Source: Procambarus clarkii (Eukaryota > Arthropoda > Malacostraca > Decapoda > Cambaridae). From it: a stretch of DNA of 64,000 nt. Shown piece by piece: positions 23,622-33,725 of this stretch. The DNA is taken from positions 20,814,675-20,878,674 of the forward strand of contig NC_091156.1 in the NCBI RefSeq assembly GCF_040958095.1, in the 5' to 3' direction. How positions within the stretch are numbered: the stretch's first letter is position 1; each line of letters begins with the position of its first letter. The notes below the pieces were generated by a model. The model was not told the origin of the DNA and ran no database searches. It worked only from the letters and a program-made list of their open reading frames with translations. The position numbers and the translations under genes are program-made.

Positions 23622-24045
23622 CCGAAGAACTGATGGGTGGATAGCCGGCGTGGGAGGTCTGGGGCTCCCCCTTCCCCCTCCCGGGGAGGGGGGAGCTGCG
23701 CAGACAGCGGCGCGGTGACGTATGACGTCATACTAGTTTCCTTGTTTTCTGTTGAAGAGTTCTATTCACTAGTTCGGCTTAGGTAGCAATTTTCACCAGA
23801 ATAGGGGTTTGTTTTGGAATGCTTACCTTTCTGGATGCTTGACCCGGTCGATGGCAGACATAGAATGCTTCCAACCACACGGGGGTTTCTATAGGCCATT
23901 GCTCCCCTTGCCTCTCTGAGGGGGCCAGGTTCTGGCTCGTGGTCCCCGGTAGGCCCTAGAACTCCATACACATGACTGATGCCAAAGTCTGACATTAGCA
24001 TATCAGCCGGTAAAGCTCCGGGGAGCCGACGGGGCTCCCCCCAGA
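23622..24045 (-). repeat. DIRS copy B 5' inverted terminal repeat
   Basis: Partner of 18174-18598. It contains TATGACGTCATA, a palindrome with a CRE-like TGACGTCA core (about 23722-23733). If the repeat carries the element's promoter, as terminal repeats of DIRS elements do, this is a candidate activator site. Confidence 0.85.
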
Positions 24046-24355
24046 AAGAGGCGATATAATCACTACGTACAAAATAGTAACAGGAATTGATAAAATCGAT
24101 AGGGAAGATTTCCCGAGACCTGGAACTTCAAGAACAAGAGGTCATAGATTTAAACTATCTAAACACAGATGCTGAAGAAATAAGAAAATTCACTTTCGCA
24201 AACAGAGTGGTAGACGGTTGCAACAGGTTAGGTGAGAAGATGGTGGAGGCCAAGACTGTCAGTAGTTTCAAAGCGTTATATGACAAAGAGTGCTGGGAAG
24301 ACGGGACACCACAAGCGTAGCTCTCATTCTGTAACTACACTTAGGTAATTACACA
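24046..24355 (+). mobile_element. CR1-like LINE copy 2, 3' segment
   Basis: Resumes the C-terminal RT domain exactly where 18143 stopped (GAGGCGATATAATCACTACG) and runs through the RTRGHRFKL-like block and the KECWEDGTPQA end to the tail ACTTAGGTAATTACACAC. An in-frame TGA at about 24172 replaces a CGA of copy 1. LINE copy 3 starts at once. Confidence 0.9.
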
Positions 24356-24515
24356 CAAAGTGGCCAGAAAGAATGAAGCATTAGGAGAAATGGTTAAAGA
24401 AGCATTAATCAGACAAGTAGACATCAGACAAGAAATTAGAAAGGAACCGACATCCATATCTGAACTGGTACAAAACACAGTTGATAGAAGCTCCTGATAA
24501 TTTTGCTTGCAAAGA
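24356..24515 (+). mobile_element. CR1-like LINE copy 3, first piece (ORF1)
   Basis: Encodes EIRKEPTSISELVQNTVDRS, aligning with the ORF1 piece ELVTNSKLVQNTADRTKS of copy 2. It begins inside ORF1 (5' truncated) and is interrupted at 24515 by DIRS copy C. Confidence 0.75.
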
Positions 24516-25029
24516 AAACCAGCGTTGAATGTAATGAAACGCCATTTTCTGGGTGAGCCCCGGAGGCTCCCTGGAGCTTATCGGGCTAATGTGTGTTATG
24601 TTAGACCGGGACATTAGCTAAGGAGTTCAGACCTACCAGGGACCAGCGCCAGAACCTGGCCCCTTCAGAGAGGTTTCAGGGAGCAATGGCCCTGGAAAAC
24701 CCCATATGGTTGGGGGTTTTCCTTATCTGCCATCGACCGGGGTTAGGCACCCAGAAAGGTAGGCGTAACAAAACAAACCCCACATGGTAAGACACTACAA
24801 CAAAAACCGAACAGAGAGGTAGAAAACTCCCTACAATCCCAAGGAAACAAGCAAACAAGCAAACATCACACTTTATTGCCGCGCCGATCGTCCGCGCAGC
24901 CCTCCCCACCCCGGGAGGGGGAGGGGGGAGCCCCGGACCTACCGCGCCGGCTGCCAAGCTCCAGTTCGGAAGCTAAGCCTCAACCAACGCGAAAAAACCG
25001 CCGACCGGTGGGAGGGAGGGTTTCCAGGG

Positions 25030-25115
25030 AGCCTCCGGGGCTCACCCAGAAAATGGCGTTTCATTACATTCAACGCTGGTTTTCTGTGGGGAGCCCCTAC
25101 GGCTCCCTGGAGCTT
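25030..25115 (-). repeat. DIRS internal complementary region (copy C)
   Basis: The first half reverse-complements this copy's own 3' end (GGAGCCTCCGGGGCTCACCC). The second half matches this copy's own 5' end (TTTTCTGTGGGGAGCCCCTA). Both halves carry copy-C-specific bases that differ from copy B. Confidence 0.9.
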
Positions 25116-25299
25116 CATACCCAAAGAGAAGGAAAAGAAAGGGCTAACCCGGGAGGCGGCCGCCACAAACTCTGCAACGCAAAGCCAAGACAACCGGTCG
25201 CAAACCTGCGACCCAAGGCAACAAGAACGCCCAAGAACAGACATACACATGGATGGGCGGCCAAAAACCTGTGCGACCCACAATTCCCTGCACCCGAAA

Positions 25300-25970
25300 T
25301 GAGCCCGAGACGTCACCAACACAGCAGCAATTGCTGTAAACGTCTGAACAGCACGGGCGCAAAGACAGACCGCAGTAAGAAGGAAAACACTGCGGACGAC
25401 CCGGGAGACCCGAGCCCTGAAAACAGGGAACGAAGGAACCGGATCAACCCCAGCGCATCCCCAGGCACGGTACGCCGGCAACAGCAAAAAGCACAACTGG
25501 ACAACACAGGACGCACCCCCCGGCCAAACCAAACAAGTACCAATACCCCAAGAACCCCTCCGGAAAGCAGCCGTCTCGACCGTCGCCAGGACAGAGAAAG
25601 GCTGCACACCAATAAAGCTACCACCAGTACCAAAGAGGAGGAAACTGAAACCGAAGGGGCTACCACAAACTGAGGGGAAGAGAAGAAGGCACCCTGAACA
25701 AGGACCAGGATGGCTCAGGCGACTCATGAGCAGGCCGGAGGGGAAACAAAACGCGAGAAGACGTAATAAACGTCATACAGTCTCCAAGACGAAGCTCGCA
25801 GGTGGGACACCGGCAACAAAGCCACCTGAACACCATAGAGATGGCGATACCTGCGTCAAAATACCAGACGCGAAGAGCCAAAGAGAAGGCCGAACCAGTC
25901 ACGGACAGGACCGATTCGGCCTGCCGAAAGAGGCGAAGCCTCAGGAAAAACGCCCCGGGTACGGACACCT
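25300..25970 (-). pseudogene. DIRS tyrosine recombinase (copy C, heavily decayed)
   Basis: By position between ICR and RNase H this is the recombinase. Fragments such as LRPAHESPEPSWSL (about 25700) and ARAVQTFTAIAAVL (about 25340, the degraded H-x-x-R block) are recognisable. No frame is intact. Confidence 0.55.
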
Positions 25971-25971
25971 A

Positions 25972-26590
25972 TCAAGCAGCGTCTGAAAAGAAGGCCGGGC
26001 CGGCCACAGTGGAACCATAAGGACTGTTCTCGTGGGAATGGGCTGCAACTGAGCCAGAACCCGAAGCAACAGCTGGACCGGGAGAAGAGGTACAGGTACC
26101 CCCCACCTCGACCAGGCCTGCCGAAAGCCTCCACCGTGAAGTCCTCGCAGGTGGGAAGGGCGCCACAAAACGGGCGACGCCTAGACCACGCCGACCCGAA
26201 GACGTCCATGGCCAGGAGTCCAGAAGCCCAACAGAGCCAACAAAACGAATCGGCGACGACTGGCCAACCCACGAAGAGGAATGAACCGAGACAGCTGTCC
26301 ACCAGGACGCAGGACACACCCCGGACACGAGCCACACGGTTAACCAAACCCCCTGTGGTTCCGGCAAGAACCACCAGAGAACAGTCGAAACAGAGCTGAA
26401 CGGTAGAGTACCTAGTGACCCAAACCCTCCGAAGCGCAAACCAGACAGCCATGAACACCTGAACCGGGCTGTGAGCCCGACGGACAGACAGACTCCATCA
26501 ACCTCGGCCGACCTGGTGAGCACAGGTCACAAAGCCCCAGCCGAGAGACGACCCGTCCGTGAACACATCGAGCGAAGGCTCGGGGAGCCG
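25972..26590 (-). pseudogene. DIRS RNase H and downstream segment (copy C)
   Basis: Starts with SLDVFTDGSSLGWGFVT, the RNase H entry with its catalytic D. Frame-shifted remnants of the rest follow (for example WPARPSFQTLLDRCP near 25990, the WPxQxWF-type block). It is a pseudogene. Confidence 0.7.
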
Positions 26591-27770
26591 CCAAGGCACG
26601 GAACCCCGAAAACCCCAAAGAGGAAGCTGGTGACGCAGCACCAACACCAGATCCCCAGAGGAACCCAAGGAATGCAAGAGGCGGAAGTGGAGTCTCCGTA
26701 GGAACCAACCGACGCCGGAGCCAAACCCGACTCCGCGGGTAGACAAGCACGCCGAAGTGCAAACTCCCGCACAACCGCCCAAGCAACCGCTGAGCAACCC
26801 GGGACCCCCTCCTGAACAGCCAAAGGCGGGACCACAGCCACAGTAACACTTCTGGAGGGAAGATAATGAGGGGCCCAAGAGCCTGAAACAAGGCCCAGGT
26901 CCGAACCCGGGACGGAACAGAAGGTAAAACCTCCAGATCACCAGGAAACCAAACCCAGCGATCTGGAAAGAACCATCCCCTGGCGAGCAGACAAGCGGAC
27001 TGACTGGGAGCCCACTCCAGCCAGTCGTCGAGGTAGGCCAGACACCGAATCTCAGACGCAGACAGGGCACTAAGATCCGGTAAAGATGCAAAGAGTATAC
27101 AAAGTGCCCTTCACAAAATAGGGAATGCAATAAAAACAGCAAACCTGAAGCCCCACCACCAAAGCATTGTATGACAATCATATGAAGACATATTATGACA
27201 TATGACAATCATTATACGACAATATGACAATTATAATCAAAGCATGATATGACAGTGCTGGGAAGACGGGACACCACGAGAGTAGCTCTCATCCTGTAAC
27301 TACACTTAGGTAAGTACACATAGGTAATTACCAACCGTGCTAGCCCCAGAAAAACTGGAGAGGAATGTGCCAAGAAGTGACCTGGAGGTCCAGGTCCACC
27401 ATCCATGCACCCGGCCCTAACAGAATCCGAACAGGAGACAACAGTCCTCCGAGCAGGGCAGAGGATCCAGGGCGCAGACGGAAGTAGTCCAGAAGAACTG
27501 CAGACTGGAAAAGCTCATGACTGCAAAGAGCAGACGGGAAGCCCAGAAGGATGGGGCGGAACGACCACGCCCCACGCACCCACGAAGAGGAAATGAAGCG
27601 CAGGGAAGAAGCCCACCCCGCCAGCTCTGAACCCCCCCCAAGGGGGAGAAGCCGTCCTCCGACGCCAGCAGAGGCCGGAAGACAACCCAAAGCGCCCACC
27701 AACAGCGGGACCAAGCGAGAGGCAACAGAGCAAGCTGCTCCCCCAGCGCCCAGTCAACAGAGAAGGGAAC
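26590..27770 (-). pseudogene. DIRS reverse transcriptase (copy C, decayed)
   Basis: The minus strand carries WMVDLDLQVTSWHIPLQF near 27360, a decayed version of the DIRS block SLDxxDAYxHVPI. Downstream are FRPGFGPGPCFRLLGP-type thumb remnants, shared in another frame with copy D (PGSDLAGSYLGILDRFL). A LINE tail (27238-27331) sits inside it. No intact catalytic DD box was found. Confidence 0.6.
27238..27331 (+). mobile_element. CR1-like LINE 3' tail fragment
   Basis: Repeats the last 95 bp of the LINE family (GTGCTGGGAAGACGGGACAC, then TAGCTCTCATCCTGTAACTA and ACTTAGGTAAGTACACATAG). It is inserted in DIRS copy C. Short ATGACAATCAT-type repeats lie just upstream (27155-27235). Confidence 0.8.
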
Positions 27771-27794
27771 AGAACCCCTTCAGAAAGAAAAAGT

Positions 27795-27997
27795 ACACAA
27801 CCGAAGTCATGAGGAGAGACTACGGGAATGAAACCACACTTCGCTGGAAGAGGAAGTGAGGGGAGACCTGATCACCACATACAAGATACCCAAGGGAATT
27901 GACAGGGTTGAGAAGGACAGGATATGTAACACAAGGGGCACACGCACTAGGGGACACAGGTGGAAACTGAGTACCCAAAAGAGCCACAGATAGAATT

Positions 27998-27998
<1 letters not shown>
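27795..27998 (+). mobile_element. LINE C-terminal fragment
   Basis: Encodes MRRDYGNETTLRWKRK, a frameshift, then ITTYKIPKGIDRVEKDR and TRGTRTRGHRWKL, the C-terminal domain of a CR1-like LINE distinct from copies 1-3. It ends at a T-run. Confidence 0.7.

Positions 27999-27999
<1 letters not shown>

Positions 28000-28043
<44 letters not shown>
28000..28043. repeat. T44 homopolymer
   Basis: Forty-four consecutive T between a LINE fragment and SINE-like sequence. It may be the poly(A) tail of a minus-strand retroposed element; its length is likely to be unstable in assemblies. Confidence 0.95.
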
Positions 28044-28044
<1 letters not shown>

Positions 28045-28159
28045 AGTGTCAGAATGGGAACGGGAAAGCACCAAGAAGTAATGTGGCGACTCCTCACACA
28101 AGTAACGAGGCTGACCCCCATACAATGTCACATGTAGACATGACAGAGCCCAACAGGCA

Positions 28160-28243
28160 CAGGAACCGATACACCTGTTGACGGACGGTTGAGAGGCAGG
28201 ACCAAGGAGCCAGAGCTCAACCCCCACAAGCACAACTAGGTGA
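28160..28243 (+). mobile_element. SINE tail fragment (second type)
   Basis: Contains GTTGAGAGGCAGGACCAAGG and CAGAGCTCAACCCCCACAAG, then CACAACTAGGTGAG. The same block occurs at 5785-5830 and, more diverged, at 20815-20880. The head is not resolved. Confidence 0.5.
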
Positions 28244-28299
28244 GGACATATATTGTAAAAGCACAAGCCGCCGACTAGTGGCAAAGAGCACTACGCCGG

Positions 28300-30290
28300 C
28301 CAGGCAAAGAAGGCACAAAACTGCATCAAAAGGCCCACCTCGACAGCAAAACCACAAAGTCCCAGCACAACCACAACATGTGCCAAGACCCAAAAAGCTC
28401 AGCCTGCAAGCCAGGAAGACCCCGGAACCCCAAAAGGCCGAACCGGGTCACACGAGGAAACAAAGTCCCCTGAACCCACAAAAGGGGGCCCAAGAGGAAG
28501 AAACCTCCAGAACGAAACCAAGGAACCCAAAGGAACCCAGAATCGAACCAGGGGGAGCCCAAACCACCACATATGCCGGCGGAAAACACCACTAAAAGGC
28601 AAAGCACAGACCCCAGCAGAACGCCCTGGGAAAACGGTCCCAACAGACCGAAAACCGAGGGGCAAGGTGTGGGAGCAAGCATACCAGCCAGGGGCACTGA
28701 GCCTAAACCCAGAGGCTCAGACCCCAAATCAACACCCAAACGTTCCCAGAGGAACAGGCAACGGCAAGAAAACACCAGAAAAACAAAGAAACGACAACAG
28801 GAGAACAAAAACCCTGCAAATTTTTTGAAAACTCACCAGAGACGCTCGCTCGCACACCCAGACGCATGTAAACAAACCGCAACGCCGCCCTGGTGGCCAC
28901 GCCGGGAAACCGGCAGACGAAAATGGCCGCCAGCAGGGGCTGTGACTGACGCTTAATACACAAAAACACGCCAGCAAATGTGGGAAGCTAGCAGACTGGA
29001 AGGGCGAAAAACGACGCCCAACAGCAGAAAAACCCCTGAAGGGGCAAAACCGCCCCAGAACTGCTAGTAGGCAACCCCCACAGCCCCGGGAACCAACAAC
29101 AGAGGCCCCGGGGCAGAGCCGTCCTCCAAGCCCTCCGCCCTGAAAGAAAAGCAAGAGCCCACGGGAAAGGCAACAAGAAAGGGCCGCTGGTAAGACCCAG
29201 AAGCCTTGGCAGGAGGCACAGGCTCAAACCTCCGTCCCCAACCCGAACGGGGCATCCCCCGAAAACCGCCCGAGTCTCTGCCGCAACTGAACCCCGCCCC
29301 GACCCAGAAACACGCAGACGGTCCGGAGCCGGGAACATGGAGAGAAAGGGGCGAGCAGCACCTAACCAAACGGGGCGGCCACGGGGCATTCGAGTGGGAA
29401 ACCAACCTAGCATGTTGCAGCAACCTAACCTAGCTTGCAACACGGATGCCGCCTGTACTCTGAACAGTAATAACATCAGGAGAGTACTGGAGAACAAGCA
29501 GAGAATCACTCGCAAGACTCCGGGTCAAGGTGTCAGTGACCCAACAGGCAGCATGACGGAGGTAAAAATGACGACTGTCACCCGGAGACAAGGGAACAGC
29601 AACCAACGATCCCGTACAAGACGGGTTGGAACCCGGAAGACACATGCAATGGTCCCCCGAGCCCAGACAGGGGTTTCCAGGGCCCGTAGGGTAACAACTA
29701 CGGGAAGCCCGGGCAAGGTGTTGCTAACCGGTTAAGAAACCCAAACATAACAAGAGGGTAGATTATAGCACTGAAAACCCCCGAGACGTGTACAAGCACG
29801 GGGGCCTAGCAGAGGGCCGCCAAACACTACCAGTGGAACTATAACCACCTTAGGCAGACCCCCACCAGGCAAGAAAAAGAAAAACAAAAGAAAAACCCCG
29901 CAAAAGTACACCGTCTCCAGAGGCAACAGAAACCGGCCGCCGCTGAGGTGGCAGGCTGCGCAACACCTTGACGCCCTAACCAGCACAATACCAATCCCTA
30001 CCCAGGGCCAAACAAGGGCCCCAAGCCCCAGCTGGCCCCAAGGGCGAGGCAAATGCCGAGCAGCAAGAACCTCTACGGGAATGGTTCCCGAACGCCCCAG
30101 GGAAGATAACCCTGTAACGCAAGGGCAGTACTCACAGGGCGCTTAGGGAAGTCAGCCACTAAGCACATGCAGCCCCGGCACTGATGAAGTACTCCTGGCC
30201 ACCGCACACCACAACACACGGCAGTGAACGCCACACAAGGCAAACACCGCCTAGGAAACTGAGGCCAGAGAAGCGTCAATCCCGGTTGAC
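28300..30290 (-). mobile_element. DIRS copy C 5' region, no domain recognised
   Basis: This GC-rich stretch should hold the first, gag-like ORF of the element. I see no clear domain in the minus-strand frames. The part from 29460 onward is the leader shared with copy E. Confidence 0.5.
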
Positions 30291-30717
30291 ATTAGCGAAC
30301 GAACTGGAGCTTGGCAGCCGGCGCGGTAGGTCCGGGGCTCCCCCCTCCCGGGGTGGGGAGGGCTGCGCGGACGATCGGCGCGGCAGTAAAGTGTGATGTT
30401 TGCTTGTTTGCTTGTTTCCTTGGGATTGTAGGGAGTTTTCTACCTCTCTGTTCGGTTTTTGTTGTAGTGTCTTACCATGTGGGGTTTGTTTTGTTACGCC
30501 TACCTTTCTGGGTGCCTAACCCCGGTCGATGGCAGATAAGGAAAACCCCCAACCATATGGGGTTTTCCAGGGCCATTGCTCCCTGAAACCTCTCTGAAGG
30601 GGCCAGGTTCTGGCGCTGGTCCCTGGTAGGTCTGAACTCCTTAGCTAATGTCCCGGTCTAACATAACACACATTAGCCCGATAAGCTCCAGGGAGCCGTA
30701 GGGGCTCCCCACAGAAA

Positions 30718-30835
30718 AGGAAATAACAGCAGAAGTAAACATTATAGATACAATTGTTGGGTTAGTAAAAGGCCTTATAGCAAAAGACAATGACTGTGAT
30801 TACAGAAGAATTGGAAGGTACAAATATTTTAAAAA
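30718..30835 (+). mobile_element. CR1-like LINE copy 3, second piece
   Basis: Continues ORF1 of LINE copy 3 after DIRS copy C: EITAEVNIIDTIVGLVKGLI ... YRRIGRYKY aligns with EISSRVDRAAEEM ... FIRIGKYEK of copy 2. It is cut again after 118 bp by DIRS copy D. The rest of this LINE was not found beyond 35380. Confidence 0.75.
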
Positions 30836-31324
30836 CCAGCATCGAATGTAATGAAACGCCATCAAACGCCCCGGAACTATCCAGGCCGATATTGCTAATA
30901 TTAGACCTTAGACCTTGGCCTCAGTCAGTGTGAATGGAGTTCTTAGGCCTACCAGGGATCACGAGCCAGAACCTGGCCCCCTCAGAGAGGCATGGGGAGC
31001 AATGGCCTATAGAAGCCCCCATGTGGTTGGAAACATTCTATGTCTACCATCGACCGGGTTAGGCACCCAGAAAGACAAGCATCCCAAAACAAACCACTAT
31101 TCTGGTTAAGAAATTGCTACCGAGAGCCAAAGTAGTGGACAAAACTTCCCAAACAAAAGCGAGCAAACAAGCCTGATGTCACCACATCGCAGTCTGCACA
31201 ATTTCCCCCAACCCGGGAGGGGGTAGGGGGAGCCTCAGACCCCTCGTGCCGGCTACCCAAGACCCTAGTTCTGAGGCTGGATATCAAAAACACACGAAAA
31301 ACTGCTGACCGGAGGGAGGAAGGG

Positions 31325-31410
31325 TTGTCGTGGAGCCTCCGGGTCTCACCCAGAAAATGGCGTTTCATTACATTCAACACTGGTTTTCTGGGGGAAGCCC
31401 CTTCAGCTTC
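31325..31410 (-). repeat. DIRS internal complementary region (copy D)
   Basis: GGAGCCTCCGGGTCTCACCC and the GTTTCATTACATTCAACACT block, then TTTTCTGGGGGAAGCCCC read inward. The 3' terminus of this copy no longer matches its ICR fully because of the local deletion. Confidence 0.85.
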
Positions 31411-31461
31411 CCGGAGCTATTGCCAAAAGACGAAAACAAGAGGGACTTACCCGGGAGGAAG

Positions 31462-32434
31462 TCATTGCTCGCTCCTCAACGTGAAGCCAAGACAACTACC
31501 TGCAACTGCCAATCCAAATCGACACAGGTCCGACGAGGCCCCAGGAACATTAACTAAGTAACATGCAGCCAGGACCCTGCCCAACCGCCAAAAACCCCAC
31601 ATCTGAATGTCAGCCCAAGACATGTTGCCGAAGACGGCAGTAAGAGCCGCCAACTTACAAACGTAGTGGGCATGGGGATAGACCACAGGCTGGCTGGACC
31701 GAATAACCGTGAGGACGACCTGAGAGATCTGCACTCTGGAACAGGGACGAAGGAAAACCGAATCAATCCAAAGCGCGTCTCCGGACATGGAAGTCATGGG
31801 GTGTAAATAATGGCAGAGAACCGCAACCGGACAACATGTGATGCACCCCTGGCCTGACCACGCATGAATCAAAAACCCAAGGACCCCTCCGGAAAGCAGT
31901 CGTCTCATTCTTCACGAGAAAAAGAGGAGACGGCTGCAAGCGAATAAACCTATCACGAGGACCAAGAGAGCAGAAACCCCTGCGCCGGAAGCGAGCATGA
32001 AGCTCCCCCGACCTGACCCCGAGAAGCCAATGCCAAGAAGAAAAGAGCCTTGGAAAAGCAGTCCTGAACCAAAGGGGCTACAACAAACCGAGGAGAAGAG
32101 AGAAAAGAAAGCACCCAATCCAAGGACAGAAACAGCTCAAGCGGAGCATGAGCAGGCCGTTGGTGAAACAATGCACGAAATAGCTTGCGAAATGGTACAG
32201 AAGTAACATCAGTACTGAAAGCAAGAAGTAGCGGCTCTGCCAACACCGCACAATACGAGGTGACAGTATTTGGCATAAGATGATGGTCCTGAAACAACCA
32301 CGAGAGAAAGGACAAGACAACCTTAACTGAGAGCAAAGAACACCTACGAAGAGAAAGAAACGAAAGGACCACCAGGAAACTTCATATTGCCGCCGAGACG
32401 AAGCCCGCAGGTAGGACACCATCAAGGACGCCAC
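31462..32434 (-). pseudogene. DIRS tyrosine recombinase (copy D)
   Basis: Frames 32078-32434, 31953-32372 and 31462-31908 together cover the recombinase. Visible motifs are LRASSRRQYEVSWWSF, NTVTSYCAVLAEPLL, FLALASRGQVGG, and VYPHAHYVCKLAALTAVFGN. The family catalytic arginine of the ASGxR block reads Q, and the arginine of the H-x-x-R block reads C. At least two frameshifts are present. Confidence 0.75.
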
Positions 32435-32711
32435 CTGAGCACCATACAGATGGTGCTAGACTCGAGTCAAAAAGACCAAACACGAAGGCTCGAGAAGAAG
32501 ATCGAACCAGCCACGTGACAAATTGGACCGATCTGCTGAAAGAGGCGGAGCTACGGGAAAACCTCCGGGTTCGGAAACTGACCAAGCAGCACCTGAAACC
32601 AAGGCTGGGCCGGCCACCATGGGACCAAGAAGACTACTCTTCCCTGGTAAGTCTCCAAGCGAGCCAGGACCAACAGCTGAACTGGGGGGAAGAAGTACAG
32701 GAACCCTAACC

Positions 32712-33725
32712 TCAATCAGTCTTGCCGAAAAACATCGACCCCGACGGCGTCACTGTCGAGGAAGGGCGCCACATACGCCCTTCCCATACATTACATAGGT
32801 GACGCCTCGACCCTGCTGACATGAAGAAGTCCACATCCAGGCGTCCGAAAGTCTGGCAGAGCCAACTGAAGGAGTCAGCGTCGACCAACCATTCCATGGA
32901 CATGGGAATGAACCGAGACAGGCCATTCGCCAGAACGTTGGACACCCAACACATGTGAACCGCCAGGAGAGCCAAACCATGAGAACTCAGCAGACAAATC
33001 ACCCGAAGCAACCAGCCCCAAAGAGCCAAGGACCGCAGAGAACCCCCACGGTTCAGACAATAAACCACCAGGGAGCAGTCTGAATGGAACCAGATTGTCG
33101 ATCCGCGGGGAACCCGAATCCTCCAAAGAGAATACCACACCACCGCAAACTTCTGAACTGTGCTACGGGCTCGACAGAAGGACGGACCCCACTGCTCCTG
33201 GCCGACCTGTTGAGCACTGGTCACAAAGCCCCAGCCCAGAGACAACGTATCTGTGAACACATCGAGTGAGGGCTCGGATAGGCCCCAAGGTATTGAACCC
33301 TGAAAAACCTGAAGAGGAAGCCGGTGATGCAGCAACCGACGCAAGGCCCCCGGCGGCTGAACCAAGCAATCGCGAGAGAGGCAAAAGGGACGTCCCCAAA
33401 GAAACCAGAACAGCCGACGAAGCCAAACCCGACCTGGCAGGTAGACCATCACGGCAAAGTTCAGGCTCCCATACAAAACCTTGAGCAACCGCCGAGTGAC
33501 CCGGGAGCCCCCAGAAACTGGCAAAGGCAGGACCGCAGCCGAAGGAAAAACTCTGGAGGGAGAGACAAGGAAGCGGTCCAAGATTCCCAAATAAGACCCA
33601 GCCAAATCCGAACCTGGGAGGGGACCAAATGGGACTTCCTCCAGTTCACCAAGAACTCGAACCCGGCGAACTTGGAAAGAACCAAGAACTCCCTCTATTT
33701 CTGCAATCTCTCCTGCTCTGAAGGG
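32712..33725 (-). pseudogene. DIRS RT end, RNase H and downstream segment (copy D)
   Basis: The longest DIRS pol frame in the window. It begins with FGPLPGSDLAGSYLGILDRF (RT end). RNase H follows with SLDVFTDTLSLGWGFVT, FHSDCSLVVYCLNRGG and a VLANGLSRF motif, then GRLDVDFFMSAGSRRHL. Catalytic acidic positions in the TD and SD motifs are visible. The open frame is fused upstream to LINE codons (to 33908). The RT catalytic box lay in the deleted part. Confidence 0.8.

Larger units (their letters stand above)
18144..24045 (-). mobile_element. DIRS1-like element, copy B (both ends, inserted in LINE copy 2)
   Basis: A 5.9-kb DIRS1-like element read on the minus strand, 5' end at 24045 and 3' end at about 18144. 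The terminal repeats (18174-18598 and 23622-24045, about 425 bp) are nearly identical apart from the outermost 20 bp. The 3' end extends about 27 bp further. The ICR is at 18645-18745. The order inward from the 3' end is recombinase remnant, a short degenerate region, a minisatellite, a GC-rich leader, then the 5' repeat. I could not find a good RT or RNase H, so it is probably internally deleted. The flanks join perfectly as LINE sequence. Confidence 0.9.
24516..30717 (-). mobile_element. DIRS1-like element, copy C (both ends, inserted in LINE copy 3)
   Basis: A 6.2-kb DIRS1-like element on the minus strand and the fullest in gene content. The 5' repeat is about 30300-30717 and the 3' repeat about 24540-24960, with the 27-bp extension starting at CCAGCGTTGAATG. 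The ICR is at 25030-25115, recombinase remnant 25300-25970, RNase H 25972-26590, RT about 26590-27770, and leader about 28850-30290 with a GTGAGT donor-like motif at 30130-30135. Two LINE fragments, a T-run and a SINE tail interrupt it. Its repeats belong to a different subfamily from B but match copy E. Confidence 0.9.
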
